Origin: Centropus unirufus
Taxonomy: Eukaryota; Chordata; Aves; Cuculiformes; Centropidae
Direction of reading: 5' to 3'
NCBI GenBank assembly: GCA_013397695.1
Contig: VYZI01000204.1
Span: 1,176,604-1,240,603, forward strand
DNA: 64,000 nucleotides
How positions within the stretch are numbered: the stretch's first letter is position 1; each line of letters starts with the position of its first letter. Position numbers and translations under genes: made by a program. Positions 33,801 through 44,400 of this stretch are shown piece by piece. The notes under the pieces are model-generated. The model was not told where the DNA came from and ran no database searches. It saw nothing but the letters and a program-made list of their open reading frames with translations.

Positions 33801-36099
33801 CAGGTGAGAATGCTAGTAGGGTAGTCGTCTATATTTAGCAGTACTTAATTCTTTTATGTGAAACGGTGTGCTCCTAATCTAGAAACCTGAGATGGGGAGT
33901 TATGTAAAGAGATTTGGCAAGAACCAAAGCAACTGCTATTATCTGAGGAGAATGCAGGCTTAGGGGTAAGTTTACTGCTGCAAACTGGGAGCTTGTTTAA
34001 ATGGCTTTCAAAGCATAAACAAGGCTTATTAGGAAAGTTAGTTTTTAAAACTTAGTCTTGGGTTACAGCCTAATAGAAACGAGCACTCACCAGGCACCCT
34101 AGTTCTATCTTTGGCCCTGTTTTAGTACCTGAATGTTTGGAAAGGGGGCCTGGTACTGACTGCACAATGACAGTAACAGCCTCGTGTGCTCCCTAGGAGC
34201 AGAAGCTATTTCTAGCATCTCTGGAACAGATTAATTTAAATCTGCTGAGACTTAGTGCTGACTCTTGGGGTCACTATTGAAGTCGGTGCTTCATGATTTG
34301 GCTTATGAGGTCTTCCCCAAATCGGAATTTGAGTATTTGAGAGTGCCTAAAACAGTCCTTGCTGTGGAATAACTAGATCTGTTGTCAGGATTGGCTTAAA
34401 AACAAAGCTGTAACATGTGCTGAGTAAATACAAGATTAGCCTGGGGTGAGGAGAAGGGGTCTGGAGTTGTTTCCTGCCATGACTACGTTAAAGTGTAGTT
34501 AAAATAATTCTTTCCTTCAAGTGAAAGGCTATAGTACTTCATTCCAATGGGTGGAAGGAATAAGATGGGTTGCCTCTTTTTTTTCCTTAGGCAAAGCATT
34601 TGGCTGTGTAGGAGGCTACATCTCCAGTACGAGTTCTCTGATAGACACTGTTCGTTCCTATGCTGCTGGCTTTATTTTCACAACATCCCTGCCACCCATG
34701 CTCTTAGCTGGTGCCCTCGAATCTGTCCGAACTCTGAAGAGCACAGAGGGGCGAGTTCTGAGGCGCCAGCACCAACGCAACGTGAAGCTGATGCGGCAGA
34801 TGCTGATGGATGCGGGGCTGCCTGTGGTGCACTGCCCCAGTCACATCATTCCAATAAGGGTGAGTCCGTAGTGTGACAGGGGCCTGTGGTGCTCCTTTTC
34901 CTGCCCAAGCTGAGCTTTCAGGGGTTAGACTTAACATCCACAAAGTTGAAACCTGTCCTAGTGTTCAGCAGTGATGTGCTAGGAGCCTGGCTTAAGTTGG
35001 CCACAGCTTGCTAGGAGCGGTGGAAAGCAGAATGATAATGGGTATGAAATGTGCTATGAAAGGGTATACGGAAAGCAAGGAAATGGGTAAAAAGATGATT
35101 TTTGGGTATAAACAGCTACATGCATAGACTGCAATGTATGCTTACACTGAGGGCTCTACAGGACAAGATTTTAGCCCTCCTTTCTCATATTATGTGCTCC
35201 TCATAGTAGCACAAGGAAGGCTTGTCCTCTTTGATCCTTGTGGCTAGCCAAGCTGGGCCAGAAGTTCTTCCACCTTGCATGTTCTGGTGAATCTTGTAAC
35301 TTCGAATTTTGAACTTTAGGTTGCAGATGCTGCTAAAAATACAGAGATTTGTGACAAGTTGATGAGCCAGCACAGCATCTACGTCCAAGCAATCAACTAC
35401 CCCACTGTTCCCCGTGGAGAAGAACTGCTACGTATTGCCCCTACGCCTCACCACACCCCTCAGATGATGAGTTACTTTCTTGGTGAGTGGATTCTTCCAT
35501 CAGTGCAATGAAAATACTGGGCTATCTATGTGTTTTTTTTGACCAAAGATGAGAGTAGAGCTTGCAAAGCCAAGTCCCATCCCAGCCAGTTCTGTCACCA
35601 CCACTTCTACTGGAGCTCTGCTCCTGCTTTGTCCAAACAAATCTTCATTTGCTACGTGAGGCCCAAAGAAATCTGCTCTCCTTAGCTCAGCTGTTAACCT
35701 ACCTTACACACCTCTGTCAGGGAAAGTAGCTTCTTGATCCTGTTGGAAGAGGTGACATGAGGACAGCAGAGACCTAGTTAGAACCCAGTTACCTCACCAG
35801 AGGTAAATTATGTCAATGAATTCCTGTTATCCAGTCTCATTTGCTAGGAGAGTAAGTACACTGACACTTCTCTAAAGAGTTCTAAAGCACTTCAGTGTCT
35901 TATGAATTAATCCTGATGAACTTTCCTGTTCCTAACAGAAAAATTGCTGGCTACCTGGAAGGATGTTGGGCTGGAGCTGAAACCACATTCATCAGCTGAA
36001 TGCAACTTCTGTAGAAGACCCCTACACTTCGAAGTGATGAGTGAACGGGAACGATCCTACTTCAGTGGCATGAGCAAACTGGTGTCTGTCAGTGCATGA
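27803..36099 (+). CDS. ALAS1: 5-aminolevulinate synthase 1, mitochondrial (complete, 10 coding exons, 632 aa)
   Basis: Exons: 27803-27995, 30119-30322, 31251-31406, 31488-31710, 32197-32381, 32981-33160, 33355-33519, 34591-34859, 35320-35482, 35939-36099. All junctions are GT-AG and phases close to 1899 nt. The enzyme is a PLP-dependent homodimer of the mitochondrial matrix that condenses glycine with succinyl-CoA to 5-aminolevulinate, the rate-limiting step of haem synthesis. The N-terminus (MEAVVRRCPFLARVSQAFLQ) is a basic presequence. Haem regulatory CP motifs are at Cys8, Cys33 and Cys98, through which haem is known to block import. The catalytic core includes GAGAGGTRNISG, FVDEVHAVG (Asp403, His406) and the PLP lysine Lys437 in SGTLGKAFG. 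The C-terminus ends SKLVSVSA. The close match to chicken ALAS1 and the ubiquitous-type presequence exclude ALAS2. Odd point: Asn352 replaces a usually invariant Asp in FRHND. Confidence 0.98.
28060..28760 (+). repeat. Roughly 50-bp minisatellite in ALAS1 intron 1, about 14 units
   Basis: Begins about 65 bases after the exon 1 donor. Units start near 28082, 28132, 28182, 28232, 28283, 28332, 28382, 28432, 28483, 28533, 28582, 28634, 28687 and 28736. Each has GGAGCTGCC, then a CCC(T)TCCCAGTGTTC segment, then a pyrimidine tract ending in CCACAG, CCATAG or CTTAG just before the next GGAGCTGCC. The unit is clearly related to the 49-base higher-order unit upstream of the promoter, so one repeat family flanks exon 1 on both sides. 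Confidence 0.93.
29065..29356 (+). mobile_element. CR1 LINE 3' end in ALAS1 intron 1 (forward)
   Basis: Forward CR1 tail: AAAGATTGAAATTGGACATT, GTGGTGGCTGCCCCAGCCCC, GGTGTTCAAGGACAGGTTGG, CCTCAAAGTCCTTCCCAACAC, ending in ATTCTA at 29351-29356. Its 3' end faces the next CR1 copy 66 bases away. Confidence 0.92.
29423..29815 (-). mobile_element. CR1 LINE 3' end in ALAS1 intron 1 (reverse)
   Basis: Starts TCATAGAATGGTTTGGGTTGG in reverse orientation and runs through GGCCTTGAACATCTCCAGG, GTATCTCATTTAAATTGCCC, TAAGGTCTCTCCAAAGCC and CCAGGCTGAATAACCCCAGC. It forms an inverted pair with the copy at 29065-29356. Confidence 0.93.
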
Positions 36100-36235
36100 G
36101 AGCTGTGGTGTCAGTTGTATTCTTGTCTAGTTTTAGTACCCCGGCAGCAGCATTTTTAAATTGCTTGATTAAGTATTTTAATCTTAGTTGAAGCACTAAG
36201 CTCTGAAAATAAATTTCTGGAGCCATTTGTTTGTT
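36100..36235 (+). terminator. ALAS1: ALAS1 3' UTR and poly(A) signal
   Basis: A canonical AATAAA at 36208-36213 lies 109 bases after the stop codon and is followed by a T/GT-rich stretch (TTGTTTGTTTCTCT), as expected for cleavage near 36230. The 3' UTR is therefore short. A longer alternative form cannot be excluded from sequence alone. Confidence 0.8.
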
Positions 36236-37819
36236 TCTCTGCTCATTCTTCCATTGGGGGAACTGACGCGGCGGTGGTTGGAAGGGCATGTGGTGGAATC
36301 GGGAGTGGTCTGGAGCTTTGCCCTTCAGCTGAAGTACTGCAGTCTCAATGAGCATAGCCTGAAAGAGCTTCAGCAGTGTTTCCCGGTGTAGTACAAAGGA
36401 TGGGTTTATCATAAAAAGAGAAAATTGGTATTTATAGCTGCTCATGAGTTTCTTCCTGAAAACATGCAGTTACAGTACAATGGTCTTCAGTCAGCTGCAG
36501 GGGAATCTTTCTGTTCCTGGAGCACCACTTCCCCCTCCTTTACTGACCTTGGTGTCTGCAGAGTCATTTCTTTCACATTCTCACTTCTCTCTTCTGACTT
36601 TGGGCAGACTTTTTCCCCTGCCTTAACTGTATTTTTTTAGAGCCACTCCTGCCATGGCTGATGTGCATCTATCTTGTCTTGGAGCTGGCTGCTGTTAGAT
36701 GTTGGAGAAGCTCCTAGCAGCTTCTCAGAGAAGCCATCCCAGGGCTTCTTTTACAACTGTGCAGGTGCTGGAGCCAAGTTGCTACTGACTGCCCATGTCC
36801 CTCTTAGGTCTGTGTAGTCTGCTCTCACATGCCCTTAAAGCTAGACTAAAACCAGGATTAAAAGCTTCTTCTCAGGAAGCAATCCAATAATTCAGGTGAT
36901 TGACAGAAGTCATTGTAAGAGAATATTAATGATGCTTTTGCAGCCCCTCTGAAAACAGCCCTGTTGCTTAATTGCCATGCTCTTTACTGCTTTCATGAAT
37001 AGCAAGGATATGCTTTGAACAGGGGGGGAGTAATAATGTGGGTGTATATGTGTACTTAGATCAATATTGCCATAAAGTCTACAGGAAGGCACTAAACTGC
37101 TTCCTTCACCTACACCTCTTTCTAATACCAGCTATAGTCTAGCTTTCATGAGTCCCTGAACAGCTTTTCAATCTGACCACTTGTTTTCTGGATGTAGCAA
37201 GCCCACATCATGGCACGGGCGAGTGCTGCCAGGCTCCCAGGGCTGCTGCGAAGCTCCCCTTGGGCATCCATTGTAACAGCACAAGTAGGGTTGGTTTTGG
37301 GGAGATGGCAGCCCCAGCTGAAGTAAAATCTTCAGTTCCATCAGTGGTCACTTAAACATGTATTGAAGCACCCTGCTGTTCTCAGACTTCCTAGCAAAAC
37401 ATTTGACTTCCCAAGCAACCAAGCTATTTCCAAAAAGTCACTTCCCAGCCAGGCGAGTGACTGCATGTGTGGGTGTTGTGCAGGAGGAAGGAAAGGATGC
37501 ATCAGCGGGCCCCAGCCTTTACGTGGTCATTGAGCACCCCTCGCTAAGCCCTGCAGTTCATGAACTCGTGTGCTTAAGCCCCCCACTTGATCATTGTGTA
37601 TGCAAGTAGTTGCACTGTTCTTCGAGTGGATTAGCTTTTACTTGCTGTGACATCCATCATTCTCAGTGACGCAAGCTCAGTGCTGCTTGAGGAAAAAACA
37701 CAGTCACACCCTGACTTCCTGGCCTTACAATGAGCAGTTGGGGGCCTGAGACAGAGTGAATACAAACCTCCATTACAGATCTTTCCTCATTATACATTAG
37801 ATTATTTTACATTAACTTG
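36236..37819. other. Intergenic sequence in the interval where mammals carry TLR9
   Basis: No leucine-rich repeat, TIR domain or other TLR9 remnant is recognisable on either strand. No CR1 copy and no RNA gene are seen. Short open frames here have no family features. Confidence 0.6.
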
Positions 37820-38743
37820 CTACTGCAAGTAAAAAGCTGTAGGTCCCACATCAACATTTCCTAGCGTGCTGTCCCTAATATCATAAGTATCTTCAATGCC
37901 ATCCTGAAACTGCTGGCATAAGCAACCGTTGCGTGGAGGCTCGTACACAGCCTGTTGACTACAGCCATCATCTGGCAGGGCAAGGTTACTCGCATTTCCA
38001 GTTTCTTTACTGAAAGCATTCAGAATTGACCTCGTGCATTTTCCATACCAGTTATTAAGTCCAATTTCTCCTAGATTTGTAGCAGCTACTCTACATTCTG
38101 TACTATGAGAGAGAAGCAACAAGACAGAAAAGGTACTGGCTGGCAGAAATCTCAACCATCGACTCCAACTTAGTCACAGGAGAGGATGGAATCCTAAGAT
38201 TCCCAGCGAGCAACCTTTGAAATGACAGAAACACAACCAACCCCTGCGTGTGGCACTCGGCACCTCCCTGATTGTACCCAAATTGGTACAAGTTACCTGC
38301 AGTTCGAGCAAGGCTGTGAAAGCAGAACCAGTGCACATTTAAAGGCTGGTGGAAGTCCGGCCCTTAACTGCAAAAGGAAGACAAAACCAATGACACATAG
38401 AAAGGATCATTTATCCCCAGTGAAAAGAACAACGAATGAAAGAAAACCCCAAACATATTGTTTCTCAGCAAATAGAACTTGAATGGTGGGTTGCATAACG
38501 AGGGGTGGTTATGTAAGCTTTAGTTGGTAAAATAATAGAGGAAGTAATTGGTAAAAGATGTTTAAAGTCTGAGATAACTAATCCAGGGTAGTGGCAGAAT
38601 AACCAGGCAAGCACGCAGCTGTGGAGCCACTTGCTTACGTTTGTCTGGGGTGAAATAATTAATCTAGCTGACTGCTGCGTAGCCCTAAACTCATACCCTT
38701 CTCCATCCCTCAACCTATTTACACAACAGAGGAACCCCAGGTG
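37820..38743 (-). CDS. Candidate 3' end of an unrecognised minus-strand gene (three phase-compatible exons)
   Basis: Three open segments join in frame on the minus strand: 38743-38639 (35 codons; acceptor TTTGCCCCCTGCAG, donor AAC|GTAAGC), 38367-38297 (23 codons plus 2 nt; acceptor TGTCTTCCTTTTGCAG, donor GCAG|GTAACT) and 38102-37820 (acceptor TTGCTTCTCTCTCATAG, TAG stop). Together they give about 152 residues with ten or more cysteines, including QPCSNCSTEC, NNWYGKCTRS, an acidic tyrosine-containing segment (GIEDTYDIRD) and the end VGPTAFYLQ. The codons of the last segment look RNY-rich. I do not recognise the family. There is no start exon, and no AATAAA is seen near the stop. It converges on ALAS1 in the place where mammalian TLR9 lies, but it does not resemble TLR9. 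It could be a real avian gene, a decayed one, or a chance alignment of splice-like signals. Confidence 0.25.
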
Positions 38744-38781
38744 CTGCAGGGGGCAAAGAAAACATCCCAGCAGCAAACAGG

Positions 38782-38843
38782 AGTGTGTGTTCCCTAGTGT
38801 GTGTTCCCTAGTGTGTGTTCCCTAGTGTCCTAGTGTGTTCCCT
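38782..38843. repeat. 14-bp tandem repeat
   Basis: Three exact copies of AGTGTGTGTTCCCT (38782, 38796, 38810), followed by a degenerate fourth copy. Confidence 0.95.
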
Positions 38844-39318
38844 CCTGGGAGGAGGAGGAGGCAACAGGAGGTTGCTCTTTCCACCATGGCCAGGGCTGGG
38901 TCAGGCTGGGGTGTCTTCTACCCCGTGTTTACCGCACGGCCACGCCAGGCAGAGACTTTAATTTTCCGAGCTGCTAATGGCCATGAAGTTTTGAGCTTTT
39001 CCAGGTGGTTGGAGAAAACCTGTGGTTTCAGCTGAGGAGGAAGCCAGCTCCACAAACTCAAGACCTTTGCTTCTATAGGAAAGTGGGCTAAAAATAACCC
39101 ATCGGGCTGGGGCTGGCAGGACTTTGTCCCCAGGAGGAGGAGGAGGAGGATGCTGTCATGTTGAGCTGCACGAGCTGGCCTTAGCCAGGCCCAGCTGCTC
39201 CTTGCTGAAACACTCCTGTAGGGAAATAAATGCTCTGAAACCATCCCTAACACCTGCTCTCACTCCCGCTGCTTCCAGCCATGAAGTCCATGCCGTTTCC
39301 CAGCCAGCAGTAGTAGTA

Positions 39319-39357
<39 letters not shown>

Positions 39358-40224
39358 GGAGCATTATTAACGCCACCAGATCCACAGCTCTTAACAGCAA
39401 TTCCTTTTGGGGCACCTCGCTCACACTGCAGCCCCTCGGCCTCTGCTCAGTCTCCCCGTGCTCAGATTTCCCAGGGTTTCTTTCCGGGCATGGGGATGAC
39501 CACACAGCCTGTTTCACCCTCCCCAATTCCAGGGCTTTAAAAGCCCCATGAGCTCTCTGATACCCTCAGCTCAGGGAAGGGGCTCCTGCCTGGTGATGGA
39601 TATTCTAAAGTCAACACTGGTGCCTCACCACATGCATCTCCTTCAGGGGGATGTTCTGCCCCCCAGAAACACCTTTTCTCTCCTGTTCCTAAAAAGCAAA
39701 CCCACGCTTTACTTCCCTTCAAAATCTGAATTGAACTTTTCCTCCCTGCAGGACCCACCTCCTCCCATGGTCTTCTTTTCACTGCAAGAGCTCGTTCAGG
39801 GCCTGGCACAGCACGCAAGGAGCCATTCTGCTGGTAAACCTGCACAGGACATCATAATAAATAGAAAGAACGGTTATATCTATATATATATATATATACT
39901 GTTGGGACTTTCTTTTTGGATGCTGAAGAGCTGCTCACTGCCCAGGGAGATGGGCTTCCAGGAGCCTAGGAATCTCTGCTTTGCCCAGATCAAAGAGTGG
40001 GAAGGATGGGGACATGGGATGTAGGCAGACACCATCACGCTCCCAACTCTTCTTGTGGCTCAGAATCCTCCCACTTTCCCTCCCTGTCTCCATGCAGGAA
40101 TTCACCCCAGCCAAGACAACAACATCCCCAGGCAGCATCATCCCAGCCTTGCAAAATCGTCACCAGCCGTTAACAAAAGGAAAGCTGGGCTGAGCAAGGC
40201 TGCTGCCTCCACCTCTAAAGTGCA
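38844..40224. other. Intergenic sequence between the candidate gene and the TWF2 3' end
   Basis: Holds a trinucleotide microsatellite (39309-39358) and a short TA run near 39884-39898. I see no gene that I can support. A minus-strand ATG exon near 39280 with an AGCAG|GTGTTA donor was considered but is out of phase with the candidate exons downstream. Confidence 0.6.
39309..39358. repeat. (AGT)/(AAT) trinucleotide microsatellite
   Basis: Four AGT units followed by about twelve AAT units. It is likely to vary in length among individuals. Confidence 0.97.
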
Positions 40225-41413
40225 TCAGACTGTTTTAAAAATACTTTATTCTTTAGAAAATACAGCGTTCAGTACAGTGTGCTCTGCTCCCCCCCAGCTT
40301 CAACCCCACCGCCTGCTCCGCCGAGGTCAAGGCAACATCGGCGCGTTCACCGCCGCAGCAGGAAAGCAGAGAGCAGATCCCATGGACCCCATTTCCATCT
40401 TCCCAGGGAGTCGGGTGGCTCTCAAGCCCCAGCTGGTACCCAGCAGCAAGGTGCTCTCCCCTAAAGTCCCCAGTGAAGCCTAATTCTCGGCACCAAGCTC
40501 AGCTCTTGGAGCTGGTGACAGCTGGAGACATCCTTGGGGGAACACACAGGGGCTTTCTCCCACCAGGATTTGGGGTAGCCCAGGCAGTTAAGACATGGGG
40601 TTGCCCCAGATCAGAAAGCCAGCAGCAAAACTGGGGGGTGACAGCAGGGGCTGGGGTACATGGAGTGGGAGGACCAGGTCCCCACCAGCTCCCATCCTAA
40701 ACTGAGTCAGGGCCGCAACGTATCCCTCCAATGGAAAAAGCCCCATTGGGAGAGTTCAAAAACGAGATGCAAGCCACCCAAAGGCAGGGCTACCTTCTTC
40801 CAGGGCCAGGCTGAGCTCAGAACTTGGGGACAACCTTCCTCCTCCCCAGGAGGGGGGAACTTCTGTCAGCAAAGCCCAGCCTGCAGGGAGGCTCCTGCCC
40901 CCACGCCCTGGAGCAGGTTCACTCCAGGCGTGGGGCCGCGCACACGGACAGGACAGGGGAGCAGAATCTGGGGGAGCAGGGAAAGAAGCGTTTTCTCTTT
41001 TCAAACAGGAATGCCCACCACCATCCCCCTTCCCTTTGCATAGAGCAGCTTGCAGGCGAGCGTGTCCTTCGGTCAGCCAGGGACACAGGGAGCAGCAGCT
41101 GTGACCCCGGAGAGACAAGGGCAAGGCTGGGGGATGCTGTCCTGCTGCTCCCATCCTCCTCCAGCAGCGCCAGGCCTCAAGGACTCAGGGAAGAGAAACA
41201 CCAACAACCCTGAACCCTCCCCCTTGCTCCGAGCCCAGGTGCAAAAAAGCCATCCTGACGTTTACAAAAGGAATGAAATAGGGAAAAAAAAAAAAAAGGA
41301 GGAAAAAAAAAACAACCAAGGCTGAGATGGAAGGAAAGCTCCCCAGGTCAGCAGAGAGGAAGCCGGGAAGCGTCACGGGGATGCTGTCCGTTCACCGCTC
41401 GGTCCTGTGGGAT
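40225..41413 (-). terminator. TWF2: TWF2 3' UTR and poly(A) signal
   Basis: On the minus strand an AATAAA occurs at 40250-40245, about 1.16 kb after the stop codon, and is the best end for the transcript. The UTR contains a long U-rich stretch about 105-135 nt after the stop (plus-strand A runs, 41281-41312), a possible site for U-rich-binding proteins. A nearer or alternative poly(A) site cannot be excluded. Confidence 0.6.
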
Positions 41414-44400
41414 TTAACTGTCCTCGCCGTTCTCGCCTGGCCCCTTGATCAGCCGCTTCTGTCCTCGTTTCCCCACAGGCCCCTTGGGCTTGGCAAAGGC
41501 CTGCTTGAAGGCGTGCTGCTTGGGGTGCACCTCCTCGTAGAGGAACTCCGCCGTCAGCTCAGCTCCATCGTCGATCTCGATCTGCATCCAGAAGTGGGGG
41601 TTAGCAGCTCCCTGGGGTCTTGGTGCCCAACTTTGGGGCACCCAGCTCCCCCCTGATCCCACCAGCAGGGCTGGACCAAGGCTCTGGCACATTTCCTTGC
41701 AGATGCCTGGTTCCATCACCTCCAGGTAGGCTCGCACTTACCTTCTTGGCTATCTCCAAGCAAAACTCCTGCTCCACGGTGTCCAGCAACCGGCTCTTGC
41801 AGCTGGAGTAGAGCATGCGCTCCTTGATGCTGCATTTATATCCGGGCATGGAGTAGATAAAGACTGCGAGAAGAAAGCGTGGCTTGCAACACTGCCCGGG
41901 CTTGTGACCAGGGAGCACCAGGCACCAACATCCCACCTTGGTCATGGCTTTTCCAGCCCCGAGAGTCCCAGTCTACTCGGCAACAGTAGGTGAGCCATTC
42001 CATCCATCAGCCCCGGCTCTGATATGCAGGTAATGCCACAGCTGCACAAATCCTGCATGGCAGCACCCACGTGGCAGCTGCTTTGGGTACCAGATGGGAC
42101 CATGGGTTCCCACCATGGGAAGATGGTAAGCGGGAACTAACTCAAGGTCACCTGTTGCCCCATCTCCATCCCTGCTCGCTCCCCACATGAGCGGTGGTTC
42201 AGGGAGAGCGGGGACCAGCGCTGGCTCTAAGCAGCCACCCTCTCAGTGCCAGGGCACTCACCGACAGATTCCAAGTAGTCTCCTTCATGTGAGTGCTTGT
42301 ATAGGAAGAAATGGTAGCGAGCTGAGTCCTGTGGGATCCTCTTGGGCAGCTCAGCGATCTCCGTGGGGCTCGTGTGCACCAGGTCGATGGTCTCCCGCTC
42401 CAGATCCAGCTTCTGATGGACAAGGCAGCGATGCGGGAGTGAAACAGCAGCAAGAGGCAGGGGCAGCAGGGAGCAGGGGAGCGGCACGAAGAACCTACCA
42501 GCTGGATGTAGTTGATTTTCTTCTGCTTGAGAGCCTGGATGGCTTGCTGAGCATCCAGCTGCAGGGGGAAGGCCAGGCCCTGCAGGGTCTGGTGCTTGCT
42601 CTCCACGCTAATCTCCGTCTTCACCTGGGGATGGAGACCACCCCGAGTGTCAGGGCAGAGAGCAGGAAAGCATGGGGAAGGGGAAGAAAGGAAAACTGGC
42701 CAGTGCCACAGCAAAAAACTTCTCACTCAAGGAGCCACCTGACACCTGGCTCACAGGGAGCAGCACTGAGAAGTCAGCCAGACGCCGGGCAGCGATGCCC
42801 GTCACTGTGCTGCCACTCTGGGAGATCGCCCACCCCCAGCCATGCACCCCAAACACCCCCTGCTTCACTCCCAGCAAAGACCAGCTCAGAACTAAAGTTT
42901 CCCAGCGAGACCCTGGCAGTGATGCTGTGACCCGCATGGGTGTGCAGCCGTCTCCGATCGTGTCCAGCTGCGATCCGTGGGTGGTGGTGGGAGCCCTGGA
43001 ATCACAGTGTTCAGCTGCATGGGTCCCTGCTGGTGGGGAAGGTTAAGCCCCTCCTCAGTGGGTTTAATTGCAGCGGACAGGTAGCCCTTCCAACACCAGA
43101 AGTGGGAAATTAAAAGATCATAGAATCATGGAATGGGTTAGGTTGAAAGGGACCTCAAAGCCCATCCAGTTCCAAGACCCCTGCCATGGGCAGGGACACT
43201 TCCCACTGGGTCAAAGCCCCGTCCAGCCTGGCCTTGAACACCTCCAAGGATGGGGCAGCCAAGACTTCCCTAGGCAACCTGTGCCAGGGCCTCACCACCC
43301 TCATCGTGAAGAATTTCACCCTAATGTCCAAACAATTCCCCGTTCTAATTTAATGCCGTTCCCCCCTGTCCCATCACTCCATGCGCTGGTAAAAAGTCCC
43401 TCCCCAGCTTTCTTGTAGGCCCCCCTTAAGTACTGGAAGCTGCTCTAAGGTCTTCCTGGAGCCTCCACAGCACGGAAAGATCCCAGCTACTGGTTCCTCC
43501 TCAAGCCCTATTATAAAGAAGAGGCTTCCACTCCTACCCCAAGCAAACCCTCTACTCCGGGAGACTGAACGCCAGAGAAGGAAGAGAAAAAGACTGCAGA
43601 GACATCGCATCACCCTGGGTGCCTCCAGCCAGCCACAACGTGGGGGTCCCTGACCAGGACTGGAAGAGGGGGCAGGACACAGCAGGCACGGCATACCTCC
43701 TCGGGGCCGGGGTACTCTACCAGCGATGGGCAGCAGCAACAGCCCCCCACCATCTGCCACAGAATACAGGGAGGTGGTGTCACCCCGACGGCAGAGGAGC
43801 CCATCCCACCTCCAGACCACCCCAGGCAAACAGTCCAGCGGCGCTAACCCAGGCGCTCTGCAGCCAGAGCAGGTCCCCTTCCTTTGGGATCAGTTTGGGG
43901 GATTTAGGATAAAGGAACTCCAGCCTTTTTTTTTTTCCAATTTTTTTTTCCCCTTCTTTTCCCTCCCCCCAGTAGAGGAAAGGAAGGAAAATCAAGGCAT
44001 GCCGAGAGAAACACAAGAGTATTAGCTCACATCTCAAAAACAGCTCAGTAGCACCGAAGTGCATCTCATCCCAAGGCTGCCCTTCATTCCAACAACCCCG
44101 TGTGGTACCCACACCCCAGCAAGATGACGGACCCGGATGCCTGGAGCAGAGCATGCAGAAAAAAACAGCACCAGGAGAGGGAAAAACCAGGCATCAAGTG
44201 GGCAGAGCAGCCTACCATCTCGGTGCTCGAGTCCTGGGAACGGGAATCCTGCCAGCGTGGGGAGAGGAGACACACAGTCAACAGCCCCCCGCGAGGGGAT
44301 GGAGCAGGGAATCTCGTGTGAAACGAGAAGGGAGAGGGGACACACGGACATGCTAGGAGGATGGGGCCGTACCATCTCTCTGCTGGAGGCCAGGGATGGC

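Noticed and set aside
39258..39284. Minus-strand ATG exon with an AGCAG|GTGTTA donor as the start of the candidate gene
   Set aside because: It ends in phase 2, while the next candidate exon at 38743 begins in phase 0.
42187..42930. 247-codon plus-strand frame
   Set aside because: Antisense shadow of TWF2 exons 6 and 7 and their GC-rich introns.
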